Source: Torreya grandis (Eukaryota > Streptophyta > Pinopsida > Cupressales > Taxaceae). Taken from it: a DNA stretch of 64,000 nucleotides. The notes under the pieces were generated by a model that saw only the letters and a program-made list of their open reading frames with translations, was not told where the DNA came from and searched no databases. A program made the translations under genes and the position numbers. Positions 11,331 through 24,250 of this stretch are shown here, one piece after another (positions within the stretch are counted from its first letter, which is position 1; every line of letters starts with the position of its first letter). The DNA lies in assembly GCA_037957365.1 (NCBI GenBank), contig JARHVA010001924.1:2134501-2198500 (forward strand), written 5' to 3'.

Positions 11331-12043
11331 ATGGTAACATCCTTGTCCTTCAAGAACTCAATTTCACACTTATAATTCCCATACCAAGGATATTATGTCA
11401 TGAAACACTTCATTTTTATGTTATTAATCTAGATAATGTTGTGCAAGAGGTTATTTACACTAAACCTTTTCAATAGGTGGATTTAAAATTGGTTAAAAAT
11501 GAGCACCACTCTAAGTAGTGATGTTAACCTTGGGTCTAATTAGATTGGTAGGGTGTGGTCTCCACTGAGCACTTTGAGTTTTTGAAACATGAATCATACT
11601 AACACCCTTCTCATTTCATTATTTGGTAATGGCCACATATAAATTAGGACATTCTTCTAGATGATATTGATTTTAATAAAAGTCACAGGTTGGATAGACC
11701 ATGTAATCATGTTGGTAGTGGCCTAGAGATCCACATTTGTAATAGGTCATAGGTGAAAAATTATAACCTTCATATCCATTACCAAATCATCAAACCTTGA
11801 AATATCCACTTCCACTGACCTCCTATTATTATCTATGTAATTTTGTAAAGTACCTCACATACGTGTTTCATTAATTTAATTAATGACTTGGTAGCCATTA
11901 GTATCATGTATATATGCATCACATATTTTATATTATAGTGAATATTTAGCCTACGTAGTATGATGAATAACTATACAACTCCTTACATCATGATCTTCTT
12001 AGAAGATCTCATAGGATTTTTTTATTACAACCTGAATATTCCT
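11331..12043 (-). pseudogene. Gag-protease linker of the gypsy relic, heavily decayed
   Basis: The stretch between the zinc knuckle and the protease relic has no long open piece. Its position and spacing fit the linker of a gypsy Gag-Pro polyprotein. No individual motif can be claimed. Confidence 0.4.
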
Positions 12044-13180
12044 TTAGGGACAATTGTTCCTATTATGGCCTTCTATTTTGTAGTCAACACACCATAGGCC
12101 ACTGTGTGTGTCATGAGAATTATTGGAAATAATATTTTCCATTTGATAATACATAGTAGTGATTTGAGCCTCCATAAATGTGATGATACCTATGTTTATA
12201 ATTCCCATAGATTCAATGTGGAGGGTGGCTTCTAATGCCTCACATGGTTCAATGAAAGTTATATGGGATAAGGCTTGACAAGAAGGGAGGAATATCCCTC
12301 CCATAAATCATTGAGCATGAAACATTAGGTTAATATCAAATGGTAATTTTGAAATAATAATTTTTAACATGAATCATATGCCCACACACTCTTAGTGAGA
12401 TCTTGATTGATATATTTTAAGGTAGTAATACTCTATTACTCAAAATTAGGGATATCAAATTCTTGGAGAAGATCACTCTTAAATAATTCATAATTCACAA
12501 CCACTTATTTGGGATCAAATTTTTATAAAATTTATGCATGTGATTTGGTAAATTAGTGGCAAACTGAGTTACCTTCCTTTTATTATAAGTTATACCCTAC
12601 GCTAACCAAATGAGTTCACACTTGCAAACATGTTCTACCTCATTTTGGTCACCTTGATATTTAGGTAGATGAAGCATCATTTCATAGTAGACTATAGGTA
12701 CATCAAGTTTTTATAGTAAACCCTATTATGGTGCTCCTATAGTTCCTCTTCAACCTAATGGGAGAGGCTTGTTAATACATCTTGAGCCACTACCTAATCC
12801 TCTTCAATATAACCACCATTGGTACTAACTCTTGTACCTCTTATATAAATAGGAGCACTTGAAACATTAGGAAATCAAGGAGGTTTATTAATTATTATTT
12901 GGTCTATATTTTACCCACTACTTAAATTAGGTCCACATAGCATTAAAATATGAGCCATAAATCTTTCTTGCAATGCTAAAGTAAAAGTTAATTATAAATT
13001 TCTATGTTGAACTTGCATTCCTAGAGATTCCTCTATGGGCTCAACTTCAGATTCAACTTTATATTCTGCATTGTTACTATCCCAATTTATTATGAGAATT
13101 ATGTCAGAATCAAAGACATGAGCATACATTGGGGTGGGGTAATTAGGTCTATCTAGATTGGGTTCTGCTATCAACAATGT
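12044..13180 (-). pseudogene. Ty3/gypsy Gag relic with zinc knuckle
   Basis: Minus-strand translation with frame changes gives PKYQGDQNEVEHV, then TQFATNLPNHMHKFY (the usual QFATTL...W-M motif of one plant gypsy Gag family), the LLQEFDIPNFEQ and YINQDLTKSVW segments, and GGIFLPSCQALSH followed by EPCEALEATLHIE. The C-terminus has a nucleocapsid knuckle WCVDYKIEGHNRNNCP (12046-12093). This is C-x2-C-x4-H-x4-C with the second Cys replaced by Tyr. The upstream piece 12992-13177 probably belongs to the N-terminal region. It is a structural protein of the particle and is non-functional here. Confidence 0.82.
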
Positions 13181-16100
13181 TTATCCTACTTATTTTGCAT
13201 ATACCTAAGCTATTGAAAAGAATAGACCCATTATTAAGAAGTAATCATTATGCCTTTACACCCTCCTATAGATTCTCATGGTACTTATCAGATCCTCTTA
13301 TTTAACCATAGGATCACTACATTTCATAGTATTACATTTAGCCTCATCATACTTACTCTTTCATAGTTCTCTTTGATTGACCTCCATGTGGAACAACCAA
13401 TCTTACACCAATGTATACCCATCCATTTCCCCACCATTCATGCTAATTGTGTGAGAGAGTTTATCCTTCAATAGGGAAGTTATCAAGTATATAATTAATC
13501 ATAAATTTCTTAATTTCTAAATAGAATTGGTTGAGATACCTTCCACATAGTTTTCTAAAGAAGTTGAATTATTCTTACATTTGATAAGATTATGTAGAGA
13601 TGACATATTCCAAAATATAGATATTGAGCATTCTCTTCCACCAAATGTCTAGCATAAATGTCAAATTAGTTTCAAAGTTTGTTAAGGATGTTTGATGCTC
13701 TACTAACTAGGAATAATTTTGTCTATAATTTCTTGAACATTTTTATGCATATGCCAAAATCTAAACATGGAAGTGAATGGGTAATTCTATAAATAATGTT
13801 TCATATAGATAATCATATAGGTTTTTATCTACACATGTGTGCATATAAACTCTTAGTTTAATATACTAGATCATAAAATTATCTTCTATGGTAGCAACCC
13901 AGTGCTCAAATTTTTCAAAATATAGTCTTTTAAGCATATTCTTACCACCATGATAACAAGTGCAATGGGTCCTAGAAATTAAAAAAAAATGTTGGTTTTT
14001 TTTCCTTAACTTTGTATTACTTAATATTAGTCATGCACCCAAGAGAAAATAATATACTAATGAGATTATGCACTAAAATATCACGTGAGTAATAACCTAG
14101 TGCACTCACATAAGGTGTGTATCCTATATCTATCCCCATTTATTTTGTTGCACGATGATGGATAAACAACTCTTTCTTACTTAGGAACTTTAGTTAAAAT
14201 ATTTAGTCATCACTACTACCAAAATTAATCTAGATTTATCCATTTGATGCATTCACATAATGCATAGAATTATCTATTATTATAAAAGAAAATCTAAAAC
14301 TATAAATATTTTTATATCAATATTCATAGATAAGTAATGGTTAGTTTTTTCTCAACTAATAATTTTACAAATATATTTCATCCAGGAAACAATATATTTA
14401 TATCTTTATATTGATAACCATTCCATACATACATCTAATATCACTTTCTATAAAAAACTAAGGGTTATTTATACATAATAAAACCCCACATTTATTACAT
14501 AATTAATATAAAAGAGATGACTAACCAATGACCACTAATAAAAATTATTCATGAAGAGTCATTATAATTAATTCATATTGATTCATGTCTAAAACCCCTA
14601 TATACCCTCTTTATACAATATATTTGTCTTCATGTTCCTCTTCTCTCATAGACTGGTGTTATATTCATGCTCCCATTAATCTTTGATGGTTTCACAAACT
14701 ACTTTTTAACTACTTCCACTTCCTGTGCCCTTGTCCTAGTTTTATGCTTTTTCAAATCTCATGTCTTACAATCATCATTCTCTATTTCCTTGTCTTTCAT
14801 AACTCACTCTTCCATTCCAAGGTATTTTGTGCCATTCTCCCATGTTTCTCTCTTCTGTGTCATTATTTCTTGCATGATTGTCTTCCATGCTCTTTCCACA
14901 CCCTTTCTCTTCCACACTTATGGCTTCAAAATAATTAGAATATATTAAATAATTGTGTTTAATAATAGACTATGGATTTTGTCTTGGAACCCACTTATTA
15001 GAGGGGTTCCCATCATTTGAACAACCTAGTATGGATTTACATAAGGAGTACCTCCCTAGTAACTAGATGGATGAGGAGGATAGGGTATTATAGTGTAGAA
15101 GCAAATGGGCCCACCACCCCCATCATCACTAGAGTAGGATCCCTGTTATTAGGATGCAACATAGTAGTAAAAAAAATAGTTGATAGGTGGAGATGGTTTG
15201 GCTATCAATTACATTTATTTGGATGAGAACCAAAATGAGGAGGAGGCTGTAGATTATGACTCTGATCTGGACTAGCATGAAGATGATCAAGGTGAATTGT
15301 TAATTTATACATTTCATATTATTACTTGATACTTCACTTTTAGGATTGATTACTTAGATGATTTATTGATTTGAATTTTTTATGGCTACATATTATTTTG
15401 ATTAATCTACTTTTTTATTATAAATACCTCAACCAAATGGAGGACTATGATCAGGAATACCCTGATCAATCTATTTAATATTGGCATAGACATGAACAAA
15501 GACAAGCTACTAGTATATCATGTATTACCTATTGGTATAAGATATCACACTAACATATTTTTTCTATCTTACCTTGAATTTAGGATAATGAATAGGTTAA
15601 AGGTGGAGAACAACACTCTCAAAATGAGATCTAAAAGAGTAGAGATATTAGTATGTATGATGGTATTCGATAGAGGTCAAGATTCTTCTAGTTGACAAAT
15701 AGGAGGCATGAGCTCAGATAGAAGAACCAATGAGAGGAGGGATAAGATAACTTAGGTTGGATAAATATTCTCCCAAGTTAGTTCTATCAAAGGATGCCAC
15801 AAGAATCATAGCCCTCATCACTCTTATGCATCAAGAAGCTCCCACAAGAGGAGACTAGGATATTGAGTTATTATATATATCAATGTTTATTATACACTTT
15901 TGATTATTTTTTATTTTGAGATATTAAGACACATTATCCCTTTATGGAGGTGATTGTATTGGAGATTCATGTTCTATAAACTTTATAGTATTATGCTATA
16001 TATGGAGACAATTTGGTTTATATTTTAGTAACTTGTAATTTGTATGTTATGGGCTTTAATTTCCATGTTTTTTTAGTTTATGTACTATATATGACTATAC

Positions 16101-16990
16101 ATGTGATGATATACCATGTATCTCTATGTTTTTGAAAAAATTATATGGATAATTATTATATATGTGAAATAAAATGTATGTAGATGATTTAATATAATTG
16201 ATACATATGAATTTATGAATGTGCTAACAACTATTTTGTAGATGTTGACCTAGTTATTTTAATACACACAACACATGAATTCTAATTTATAGTAGGGGAA
16301 TAAAAAGAGAGAGGATAAATGTGAGATAATAAAATATGAAAACCATGGATCATATTTTGCAGGATGATTGAATAGCCTAATCCTTATGAACAAAGGGGAA
16401 AATTTACTTATTTCATAGATTTACAAAATACTAACCTGGTTGGCTTCATCTAGGGATGACTATCCCTAAAAAAATTAGTGAGTGGGATAGAGTTACCCTT
16501 TTTTAGTATAGGCATATAGATCATATTTTTAAAAAAACTTTTTATTTGGACACTAGTTGATTTAATATTGGTTTCAATTTAGATTTTATTTTTTTCTATG
16601 ACACCCTACACTTAATCTCATGTGACTAGGAAGACACATGGGCTCATCACCAAAGATTAAATGTTTTATATTAAGATAATCTCTCCCTAATGATAACCCC
16701 ATGAAACTATTAAGATGTGAGGGCTCAACATTGAAGGTCAAAAAGGGTGAGATATGTGGGATTTATCTTTGATGTTACATAGTATTTTAATAAAAGCAAT
16801 TTTTATGTTTTCTAGGTCATTACCATAAAATCTTAGCCCCGTATAAGTTCTAAGATGCAAGGTATCATAACCAAAGACAAAGACATGGAGGTAAATTTCC
16901 ATATTTTTTATCATGCTAATTTTTTCTTCATTAGGCACCATGAGAGGCTACTCTATCATGGACAATATTCTAGATTAAGGTGTAAGCTAG
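13181..16990. other. Mostly unassigned AT-rich DNA
   Basis: No clear element boundary or domain. The minus strand at 13.3-13.98 kb has somewhat fewer stops than expected and could be the N-terminal part of the neighbouring Gag relic. The plus strand at 15.2-15.7 kb has a faint acidic coding signal, listed separately. The 3' LTR of element A should lie somewhere at about 14-17.2 kb, but I could not match it to a second copy. Confidence 0.4.
15195..15700 (+). pseudogene. Possible spliced coding relic, unassigned
   Basis: At about 15202-15300 the plus strand reads INYIYLDENQNEEEAVDYDS and then DLD, a stop and HEDDQG, an acidic stretch that looks coding. It ends at AAG|GTGAAT (about 15290), a good plant 5' splice site. 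After an AT-rich gap of about 150 bp, 15438 onward reads MEDYDQEYPDQSI and then a stop, and 15591 onward reads NRLKVENNTLKMRSKRVE. These could be exons of a captured gene or transposase. I do not recognise the family. The evidence is composition and plausibility only. Confidence 0.2.
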
Positions 16991-17255
16991 CATTTTTGAA
17001 TTTTTGTAAGAAGATAGAGGGAAATAGGTGAAATTAGTTTGTAAGAATTAAAAAAAGAACGAATATAAAGATAAATTTTAAATATTTTTTCTATAGGATA
17101 ATAAGGTAATGTGAAGATTGGATGATATAAAATGATGCATTTTGGAAGTTCTATGCTATGTGAACTAACAACCAAATAATACCAAACACAACATTTGATA
17201 TGTAAATGAACACACAAAATATGAAAATATAATGCAAATGAGTTATATGTGATAT

Positions 17256-18420
17256 GTAAGAGATAAATATGTAAACACTTAAGGTGTATAAATTTCATAG
17301 ATTTACTGAACTCATTTCCCTTAGAAGTGCATACATAAGAGGCTTTGTTATTGAAATCCTCAGTCACTAGGTAAGGACCTAACCAATTATGTCTAAATTT
17401 ATGATCTTTTTATTTATTGTCAATGTAGCTGTTGAGACTAAGGACAAGGTATAATACATGTATCAGGTGTTAATGGATGCTTTTTATTATTTCCTACCCA
17501 TACAATCAACATAAGCAATGCGATTATTTTCAACAGTATGTTGATGTTCATCTAAAGTTTCTATCTCAACTAGTCATGCATTTTTGTACTCTTCATGATC
17601 AAAAATACCTTGGAAAGAAACATGAAAGATAATTATCTTAACCTCAAAAGGTATAATATATTTAGATAAAAACATAATGGAATATACGGTTACCCTCATG
17701 GGAATATTAATGTTAGTTATATAAGCCTAAAGTGTTAGATAAAGATGCAAGTGTTAGTCTCATTTAGAATATTTGACTATCTTAACCAAGATTGAATGTA
17801 GGTTCTTATTTGTGGATTAACCTATCTATTAGCCTATAGATAGTATAAGGATGCCATATGATGTGATATGGAAAATTTATCACATATTTATTTTACCTCA
17901 ATATTTTTAATGGGGGAATAATTATCCATTATGATGGTCTATGGAATTCTAAATTGATAGATGTTGCAATTTAGGATTAATTATGTAATGACTAGATTGG
18001 TAATAGTTATAAGAGGAATCACCTCCACATAATTAGTGAAAAATTTAGTGGACATGATAATGATTTAGTGACCATTTGAAGAAATAGGGAAAGCTTACTT
18101 ATCAAATCTATACCCCAAGTGGAAAAGGGCCAAACTATAATGATGGGCTATAGAGCCAAAGATGGATTGTGGATCTCATGAGATAAGTATTGACACTTTT
18201 CACATTTTATAACATATTTAATGGAATCATATTTAAGATTGGTCCAAAATTATCCCATTTTATGTATCATTTGAGTGGTTATGTGGCCACCAAAGTGACC
18301 ACTACAAACCCTGATATGACCATTAAAAATGACCATTTCCAACTCTTCTTGGCTTACACATCTCAACAACATGTCATAAAAAGAATTTTAATAGATAAAA
18401 TCATCTAATATGATGTATTT
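17256..18420 (-). pseudogene. Element A: gypsy integrase relic
   Basis: Reading down the minus strand, the zinc-binding H2C2 end appears as YVIKCEKCQYL, followed by the interdomain stretch WPFSTWGIDLI (18090-18130), a hallmark of plant Tat-type gypsy integrase. Next come NYVEVIPLITITN, then IMDNYSPIKNIEVK with ICDKFSISHHMAS, the second catalytic Asp region, and the C-terminal tail HNWLGPYLVTEDFNNKASY, which ends the polyprotein near 17260. Stops are frequent. The domain order and the tail show where the pol ORF of element A ends. Integrase would insert the cDNA into chromosomes. Confidence 0.9.
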
Positions 18421-18479
18421 GGAGGTGATAATGTGAATATGACACCTTTTTTTAGATTTGGCCCCTTAAGGATAGGTGT

Positions 18480-18980
18480 AGTCAATTAAGTAAGCTTGAA
18501 CTCACAGTAGTAATTAATTATTTGTCTCTTGATAAAATTTTGGTTGACATGAGTAATCTTGAACTTACTTAATAGTGTGATAAAAGACCCAAAAAAAAAT
18601 TATGAGGTTGGTTGGGTCAAGAACATTTAAAAATATTGATATCTTACTATGACCCATGTTTATTGAGTAATCATATAGTGATGCAATCACTTAGTGGTGA
18701 ACATAATTACTAAACACTCATTCTCTATTTATGAATATCATTTTTCATAATCCATGAGAATGTGGCTAATGAATTAAATGGAATTTTATATACTAGTATC
18801 ATCCTCTTGGGCTAAAATTTAGTCAAGATAAATCTTAGTTCTTATAATGTCAAGTATCAAGGGATTATCTGGATTGGGACCATAAGCATAGGGGAGACAT
18901 AAAGAAGCATTTTACTATTTCAAATGCATCCTAATAATGATATATCCAAGTTCATCCACTTATTTTCTTAATAAAATTAT
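18480..18980 (-). pseudogene. Element A: gypsy-type RNase H relic
   Basis: The minus strand gives AQEDDTSI, stop, NSI, then FISHILMDYEK with YSxIENECLVIMF, the conserved gypsy RNase H block (usually 'YSPIEKECLALVF'). The stretch FKITHVNQNFIKRQIINYY corresponds to the closing 'FDIxYVxQKxIKGQAIADxLA'. This is the normal RNase H directly downstream of RT. Several in-frame stops interrupt it. Confidence 0.85.
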
Positions 18981-19019
18981 TGATTAGAATAAATTCATAG
19001 GTAATATTTGGAATGAACT

Positions 19020-19935
19020 CTCTAGTGGCTCCCAACTTTCCTAGGAATAAACTAATCTTTGATTCATCCATGGAGGGGATATTTCCAAGATCACATGAGT
19101 CTTAGTAGGATCAATATCAATCCCATGTTGGGAGATGATATACCATATGAATTTTGTACATTTGACTCCAAAAACACATTTTTTTGGGTTAAGAGTAACA
19201 TCATATTCAATTAAGCACGTCAAAATGGTGCATAATACATCCAAGTGGTCAATTTTTCACCTCAATTTCCCTAAAAGGTCATCTAAGTAAACCTCCACTA
19301 TATTGTGAATAATATCATGGAATATATAGATCATGTACCTATATTATATTTCACCTATAGTTTTAGATTAAATGGTATCATGACATAATAAAAGATTCCC
19401 CATGATATAGTAAAGGATGTATTACTTTGATCTTCATTAGAAATGTGGATCTAGTTATATCCTAAGAAGCTATCCATAAGTGAAAGAAACTCATATAATG
19501 TTGTGGAATATAAAATTATGTCAATGGATGGAAGAGGGAAGTCATATTTAGGGCATGATCTATTTATATCCCAAAAATATATACATGTCATGATCTTACC
19601 ATTATTATTGAGAATGGGCACAATGTTGGGCATCCACTTTGAGTAGTCCACTATCTTGATAAATTTTACTTTTAGAAGTTTTAAAACTTCCTATTTTACC
19701 ATCAACATGACTTTAGTCTTGATTGGCCTAAATTTTTTTAATTGGATTTATGTCTATCATAGTGATAAGATTATAGACCATAACCTTAAGTTTAATTTCC
19801 ACCACATTAGTGTAAGAGAAGGAAAAAGCCTTTGAGTGATTAGTGAGTAGCTATTGGTTTCCTTTCACTTCCTAATGTCAAAGTGAGGACCCAATATTGA
19901 GAATTATATGACTCTCCTCAATCCCAATGTTGATT
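19020..19935 (-). pseudogene. Element A: gypsy reverse transcriptase relic
   Basis: The RT is recognisable throughout. The N-terminal part includes LLTNHSKAFSFSY (usually 'FAWSYxDM'). Then come YSKWMPNIVPILNNNGKI, DINRSCPKYDFPLPSIDIIL, LMDSFLGYN and SWGIFYYVMIPFNL. The catalytic box YLDD is intact at 19278-19289. It continues with LNPKKCVFGVKCTKFIWYII and HGIDIDP to the GKLGATREFIPN segment. It has frameshifts and stops near 19.35 and 19.7 kb. The downstream neighbours are RNase H and integrase of the same element; upstream is the extra RNase H. Confidence 0.93.
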
Positions 19936-20074
19936 TCAATGGTTTATTAAATGAAGGAAGCATTTCCCTCCTTAAACATGTCATGGGCCCTTGGAATATC
20001 AATATCTTTACCTTTGTATTTAAAACTTGTGCTCATGACTAGAGGATAAGTAATCCTTGACATGGAAATAAGAA

Positions 20075-20740
20075 TCATAGTATCCATCCCCAAGAGCTTA
20101 TTTGGGATAAAAAGTGAGGGATAACCCCTATTTTAGTGTAAATATGAGATGTCATCATAAGTACAAAAAACTCAATAATAACCTCATCATTATCTACTAT
20201 ATCAAGGAATAACATAATGTCATACATTCCAATATGGGAAATGGTTTTATCACTAAAAGTATTGAGTACAAAAGGTTTTATTCTTACTGAGATTATTAAA
20301 TCAGATGTTGGTATGGTGGGTTGAGGGTTAAAGTGTGAAGATGAAGTAGCCATGAAGTCAACAAGCTAGTTACTTTCCCTAGGGACTATCTTTATAGAAA
20401 TAAAGTCAAAGTATTTATAATTTTTGTGCACCATGGTTATATATATTTGAATATGTTTAGATTTAGCTTGATATATGCTAAAGACATGGTTAGAAACTAA
20501 TTGTTAGTCATCTTATATCCTTAAGTTATAAATGCCCAAACATTTTTCAATAATCATGGCAAACAATAAGGCTTCATATTCAACCCCATTATTCTTACAT
20601 TTAAATTTAAATTTTATACCAATTTACATGAATCATCCATCAAGATAAATTAGAATAGCTCTTACCCCTGTACCTAGTTGGCACTCGACCCCACCATAGG
20701 AGAGGAGCCACTAATCATGTGTGGAAGAAGGAATATAACC
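20075..20740 (-). pseudogene. Element A: additional archaeal-like RNase H and tail, upstream of RT
   Basis: The minus strand from 20740 reads GTGVRAILIYLDG, then FKCKNNGVEYEALLFAM and CLGIYNLRI, then QLVSNHVFSIYQAKSK and IKIVPRESN, stop, LVDFMATSS. This is the RVT_3/archaeal-like RNase H pattern (D-G at the start, 'TNNxAEYEAL', 'GDSxLIxxQ', 'HIPREQNxxADALA'). The first catalytic D-G reads Y-G-G, the third D appears as D-D at the 'GDS' position after a stop, and the Glu of EYEAL is kept. The open tail 20075-20353 (MATSSSHFNPQ..., NDEVII) fits the linker that follows this domain. It sits before RT rather than between RNase H and integrase. Element B begins 180 bp further upstream. Confidence 0.82.
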
Positions 20741-20919
20741 TATTAAGATTTATTGGTCCTCTAATATCTCAACTATATGAATATAAATAATATTAGTTAA
20801 CCCATCATGGGGTACTTGATCTCAATAATCAAAAGAGTGATAAGTCTTTTACCATTATGGGGCAAATGGAAGAATCTATAAAAATTCAAAGGCCAACTGT
20901 TGTGGTATAAATGAAGGAA

Positions 20920-22281
20920 TGTCTAGAAGCTATTTATAATTATCTATAACCTTAGTCTTACACACTTGTAAAATATATACCTTGGTTATTCCTCTCATTT
21001 ATATACATTTTCCATTGTCATAAGGCTCACATACACTATATTTCTGTGTCTATTACTTATTTCTTATTCTTACTAATGTTACTATGAATAATTAGACCTT
21101 ATGTCATACTCATAATGTTATAAACTTGATTACATTTTGTTATAAACTTGATTATATTTTTTCTCTACATGTTTTGGACCTATGCCTATTTCGTAGCTAC
21201 CTAAACACTTTCATCCTAGTCAGACACCTACATCGATGTAAGTGTCCTATCATGACATAAGTGTCTAGTTCCCTAAAAGTAATTCAATTTGAAAACGAAA
21301 TGTACCCCTATTATTAGCCTAAGTGATTTAATGTGATATATTTTTCCAAAAATATTGGTATATATGCATGATCAATCCTATTCATTCCTCACTTAGCATA
21401 GATCTAACACAGATAAAATAACTCACAAGGAAACTTACCAAAAGCATTAAATCAATAATTCAAATGAGAAAAGCTTACCCATTTTCTCTTTTATTCATAT
21501 TAGTCACAGGGAAAACACATATATCAGTTTAAAGTATTGAAGGATCACCCTGAGATCCATATTTCAAAAGATAGGTCACTATTGTACTTGCTTATCACAT
21601 ATTACATCCTTATGCACACAAAATCACACATGTAGGGGAGAACTACATGAGTCTAAGGTCCTCTCCAAAGTAGTGGATATATAAGTAGCTCCCACTATTA
21701 TAGGATTCTTTGGGGTTAACTTGACATGTGATCTCATGAAACTATTTTTCCCATAGTCACTATGAATATGAAGAACTAGGGTTTTATTATTTGATAATGA
21801 GAGATAGTCCATGAGCCAGATCTAAGAACACCAAAATGAAATCAATGTAAAACATAAAACATTTTAGGTGGTCACATACAAATCCTCAAGTATTATATAC
21901 TAGACACTTGCATCTAGGTTAGATATAAGCCTTGGTGTAACCATCTGAGTTTGACACAAGTGTTCAAGGTCATAGAAGTTCTTAATATAAAATTAGATAA
22001 CAATCCTAGAATTTAATTCTAGTTTGATTCCTTCATGTTTTAGATCCATATATGTATTAGTAATATAAAAAACTAATTATATTATTTTCATTATCATTAC
22101 AATATCTAACATAAATTTACTTTCTATTTTATCATATCTCAATATATAAATTTAGAATATTAGTTATCTAAGTTTGAAAATTAATTGGTCTACTATAGAT
22201 ATTATTTACCACCCTCGTGCCCTAGTCCATTTCTATCTCCTTTAATCCTAGTTTAATTAATCTATATTTTAGGGCTAAACA
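20920..22281 (+). repeat. 5' LTR of element B
   Basis: It is about 1.36 kb and matches 25054-26392 throughout, for example the shared block with TATCACATATTACATCCTTATG followed by GCACACA and GGGGAGAACTACATGA. It contains a near-perfect 24-nt palindrome at 21223-21246. Confidence 0.82.
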
Positions 22282-22414
22282 TTTGGTTAACACAACCTCT
22301 ATGTATTTACATGAAACTCCTCATGTTTTTTAGGGTTTTTATATTTTTTCTATTCTCTCAATTATTAAAATTTATTTAAAAAACAAAATAGATTTTCGTA
22401 AAATAAGATTTAAT

Positions 22415-22516
22415 ATGGATAAAAAAGAAATCCTTCCTCCTCCTATCCCTAAGGATGGTGAATCTAACATCCATGTTATGAAGTCCACGTTGTCACTCCT
22501 TCAAGGGGTAAGGTAG
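22415..22516 (+). pseudogene. Element B: short N-terminal coding relic
   Basis: An ATG at 22415 opens 33 codons, MDKKEILPPPIPKDGE followed by SNIHVMKSTLSLLQGVR, before a stop. It lies about 130 bp after the 5' LTR, where a gag ORF would start, and the Pro-rich, hydrophilic sequence suits a Gag N-terminus. I cannot assign it to a family. Confidence 0.35.
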
Positions 22517-23589
22517 ATGGTACATATGTGCATATTCAATTGATAACACCTAGGGTTTGTGTTTGTGAATATCTAAAACATCAAGATACCATTATGAGCA
22601 ATTAGATAGAAGCATTACAAAAACTAAACTAATATTTTGACTCAAAGCATGCATCACTATAAAATCAGATTTTACATATAAAAAATTGAAATGTGCAAGT
22701 AACACATTTGCACCTTCTACTAACAAAGGATCATTTAAAAATAAAACATTTAAATAAAATCCATTTATGATAACCTATTTAAAAAATATGCAAAAGGCTA
22801 ATATATGTCAAAGTGATATTTTAAGGGTACTACTTAGATACAACTTAATCATATTACCACCTTTACAAACTCTCAAAATAATAGAATATTATTGTCAATA
22901 TCATAGACTATAGGGGAATAACACAAACCATTTTTTGGCCCTAAATAAAAGGATTCACTACATAGTTGATAGTGTTGATCCTACACTAGACACCTTTCCC
23001 TTGGAAACATAAAAGTGTCAAATATTCCAAAAATACTAAAATAATCAAAAACTTAAAAAATCCAAAAATATTTATAACTTTCACAGGGTCTATTATCTCC
23101 TTGGTATATATGTTGTTGGTTTCATGTTGTTATATAACATATCATTTATTTTTATATACATATGTTTCAAACATATTTTGAGTGTGATATAAGTATACAT
23201 ATATACATGATCTATGTACTTTCGGATGTTGGGACTTCCCTCTACTCATGTCATGTAGGCATTGGGGCATTTGCTGCTTTGATCATGATACATCCAAGTT
23301 ATATTATTCTATAATTGCTTTACATAAACATGTTTAAGTTTATGTACTTACATGTGACTTTATCCATGATTATATCTTTCATAGTGAACTTGATATGTTA
23401 TGTACTTAAAATTTTTGACTAATACATATGATCCATGGGCTAGTATGCCATGTTATATTAGTTGCTTATTGTCCATGTTTTCATTTTTTCACATCTTGGA
23501 GAGTGTTCCTTGCTTTCTATTTTCATTCATTATATTATATGTTCCAGAATTTGAATATACTCCATTAATTATGGCCCCCATGCCTATGT

Positions 23590-23725
23590 TTTCCTATTAT
23601 GACATTTTAATATGTCATTATTTGTTGTATGGACGTTTGAATATGTCATGATTTATTTGTGTATATTTTAATAAGTCATGCCCCTTTCATTTTGTAGTAT
23701 TTGAACATGTCACTTGTTTGAGGTA
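23590..23725. repeat. Short-period repeat with ATTTNAANATGTC units in element B
   Basis: Four units around 23602, 23634, 23666 and 23700 contain ATTTTAATATGTCAT, GTTTGAATATGTCAT, ATTTTAATAAGTCAT and ATTTGAACATGTCAC, about 33 bp apart. Similar words occur in element C at 36896-36975. Confidence 0.55.
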
Positions 23726-23764
23726 TCATTAAACCATTGTCTTTTTATTTTATTTTGAGTTCTC

Positions 23765-23781
23765 TTGTGTGTGTGTGTGTT
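23765..23781. repeat. (TG)n microsatellite
   Basis: About eight TG dinucleotides in the interior of element B, flanked by TCTCT and TTGATTG. Simple sequence repeat without other content. Confidence 0.8.
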
Positions 23782-23997
23782 TGATTGCTTTTTGAGATTT
23801 TACTATTACTATCTATATGTTGTCATGATCTATATCATGCATCTTAGGACTTGATGTGATCACATACTATATGATTCAATTATATATCTACTTATATATT
23901 TCTTATATATGATACATGGTATATTCATCGTTTACATGATTATCTTATCCTTTTGAGGTAAGGTAACTACTAGTTTCTACTTCCCATCACCTCAAAA

Positions 23998-24250
23998 GTG
24001 GGGACATATTAGTTGAGGCATGTCATAGAGACATGGTTTCCACATTATTCATAGATTTAAATTATAGTGGGGATATGTTATGGAAACATGTTATCCACAC
24101 TCATATCAGTTCTTAGTTTCATATATATAGTGAGGGCATGTTATGAAATTATGTTCTTCAAAAATACACTATTTTTAGTTTTAGATTATAAAGGGGACAT
24201 GTTAAGGAAACATGTTCTCCATACTTACAAAAATTTTAAATTTTCCAAAA
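23998..24250. repeat. Tandem repeat of about 60-69 bp in element B
   Basis: Four units begin GGGGACATATTAG (24000), GGGGATATGTTATGG (24069), GAGGGCATGTTATG (24133) and GGGGACATGTTAAGG (24193), most followed by AACATG-T-TCCA. The array is near the 3' end of the interior and non-coding. Confidence 0.65.

Noticed and set aside
16738..16941. 67-codon minus-strand open frame beyond the element A integrase
   Set aside because: It lies past the end of the pol tail and has no recognisable domain; Met/Ile/Tyr-rich composition matches AT-rich non-coding DNA.
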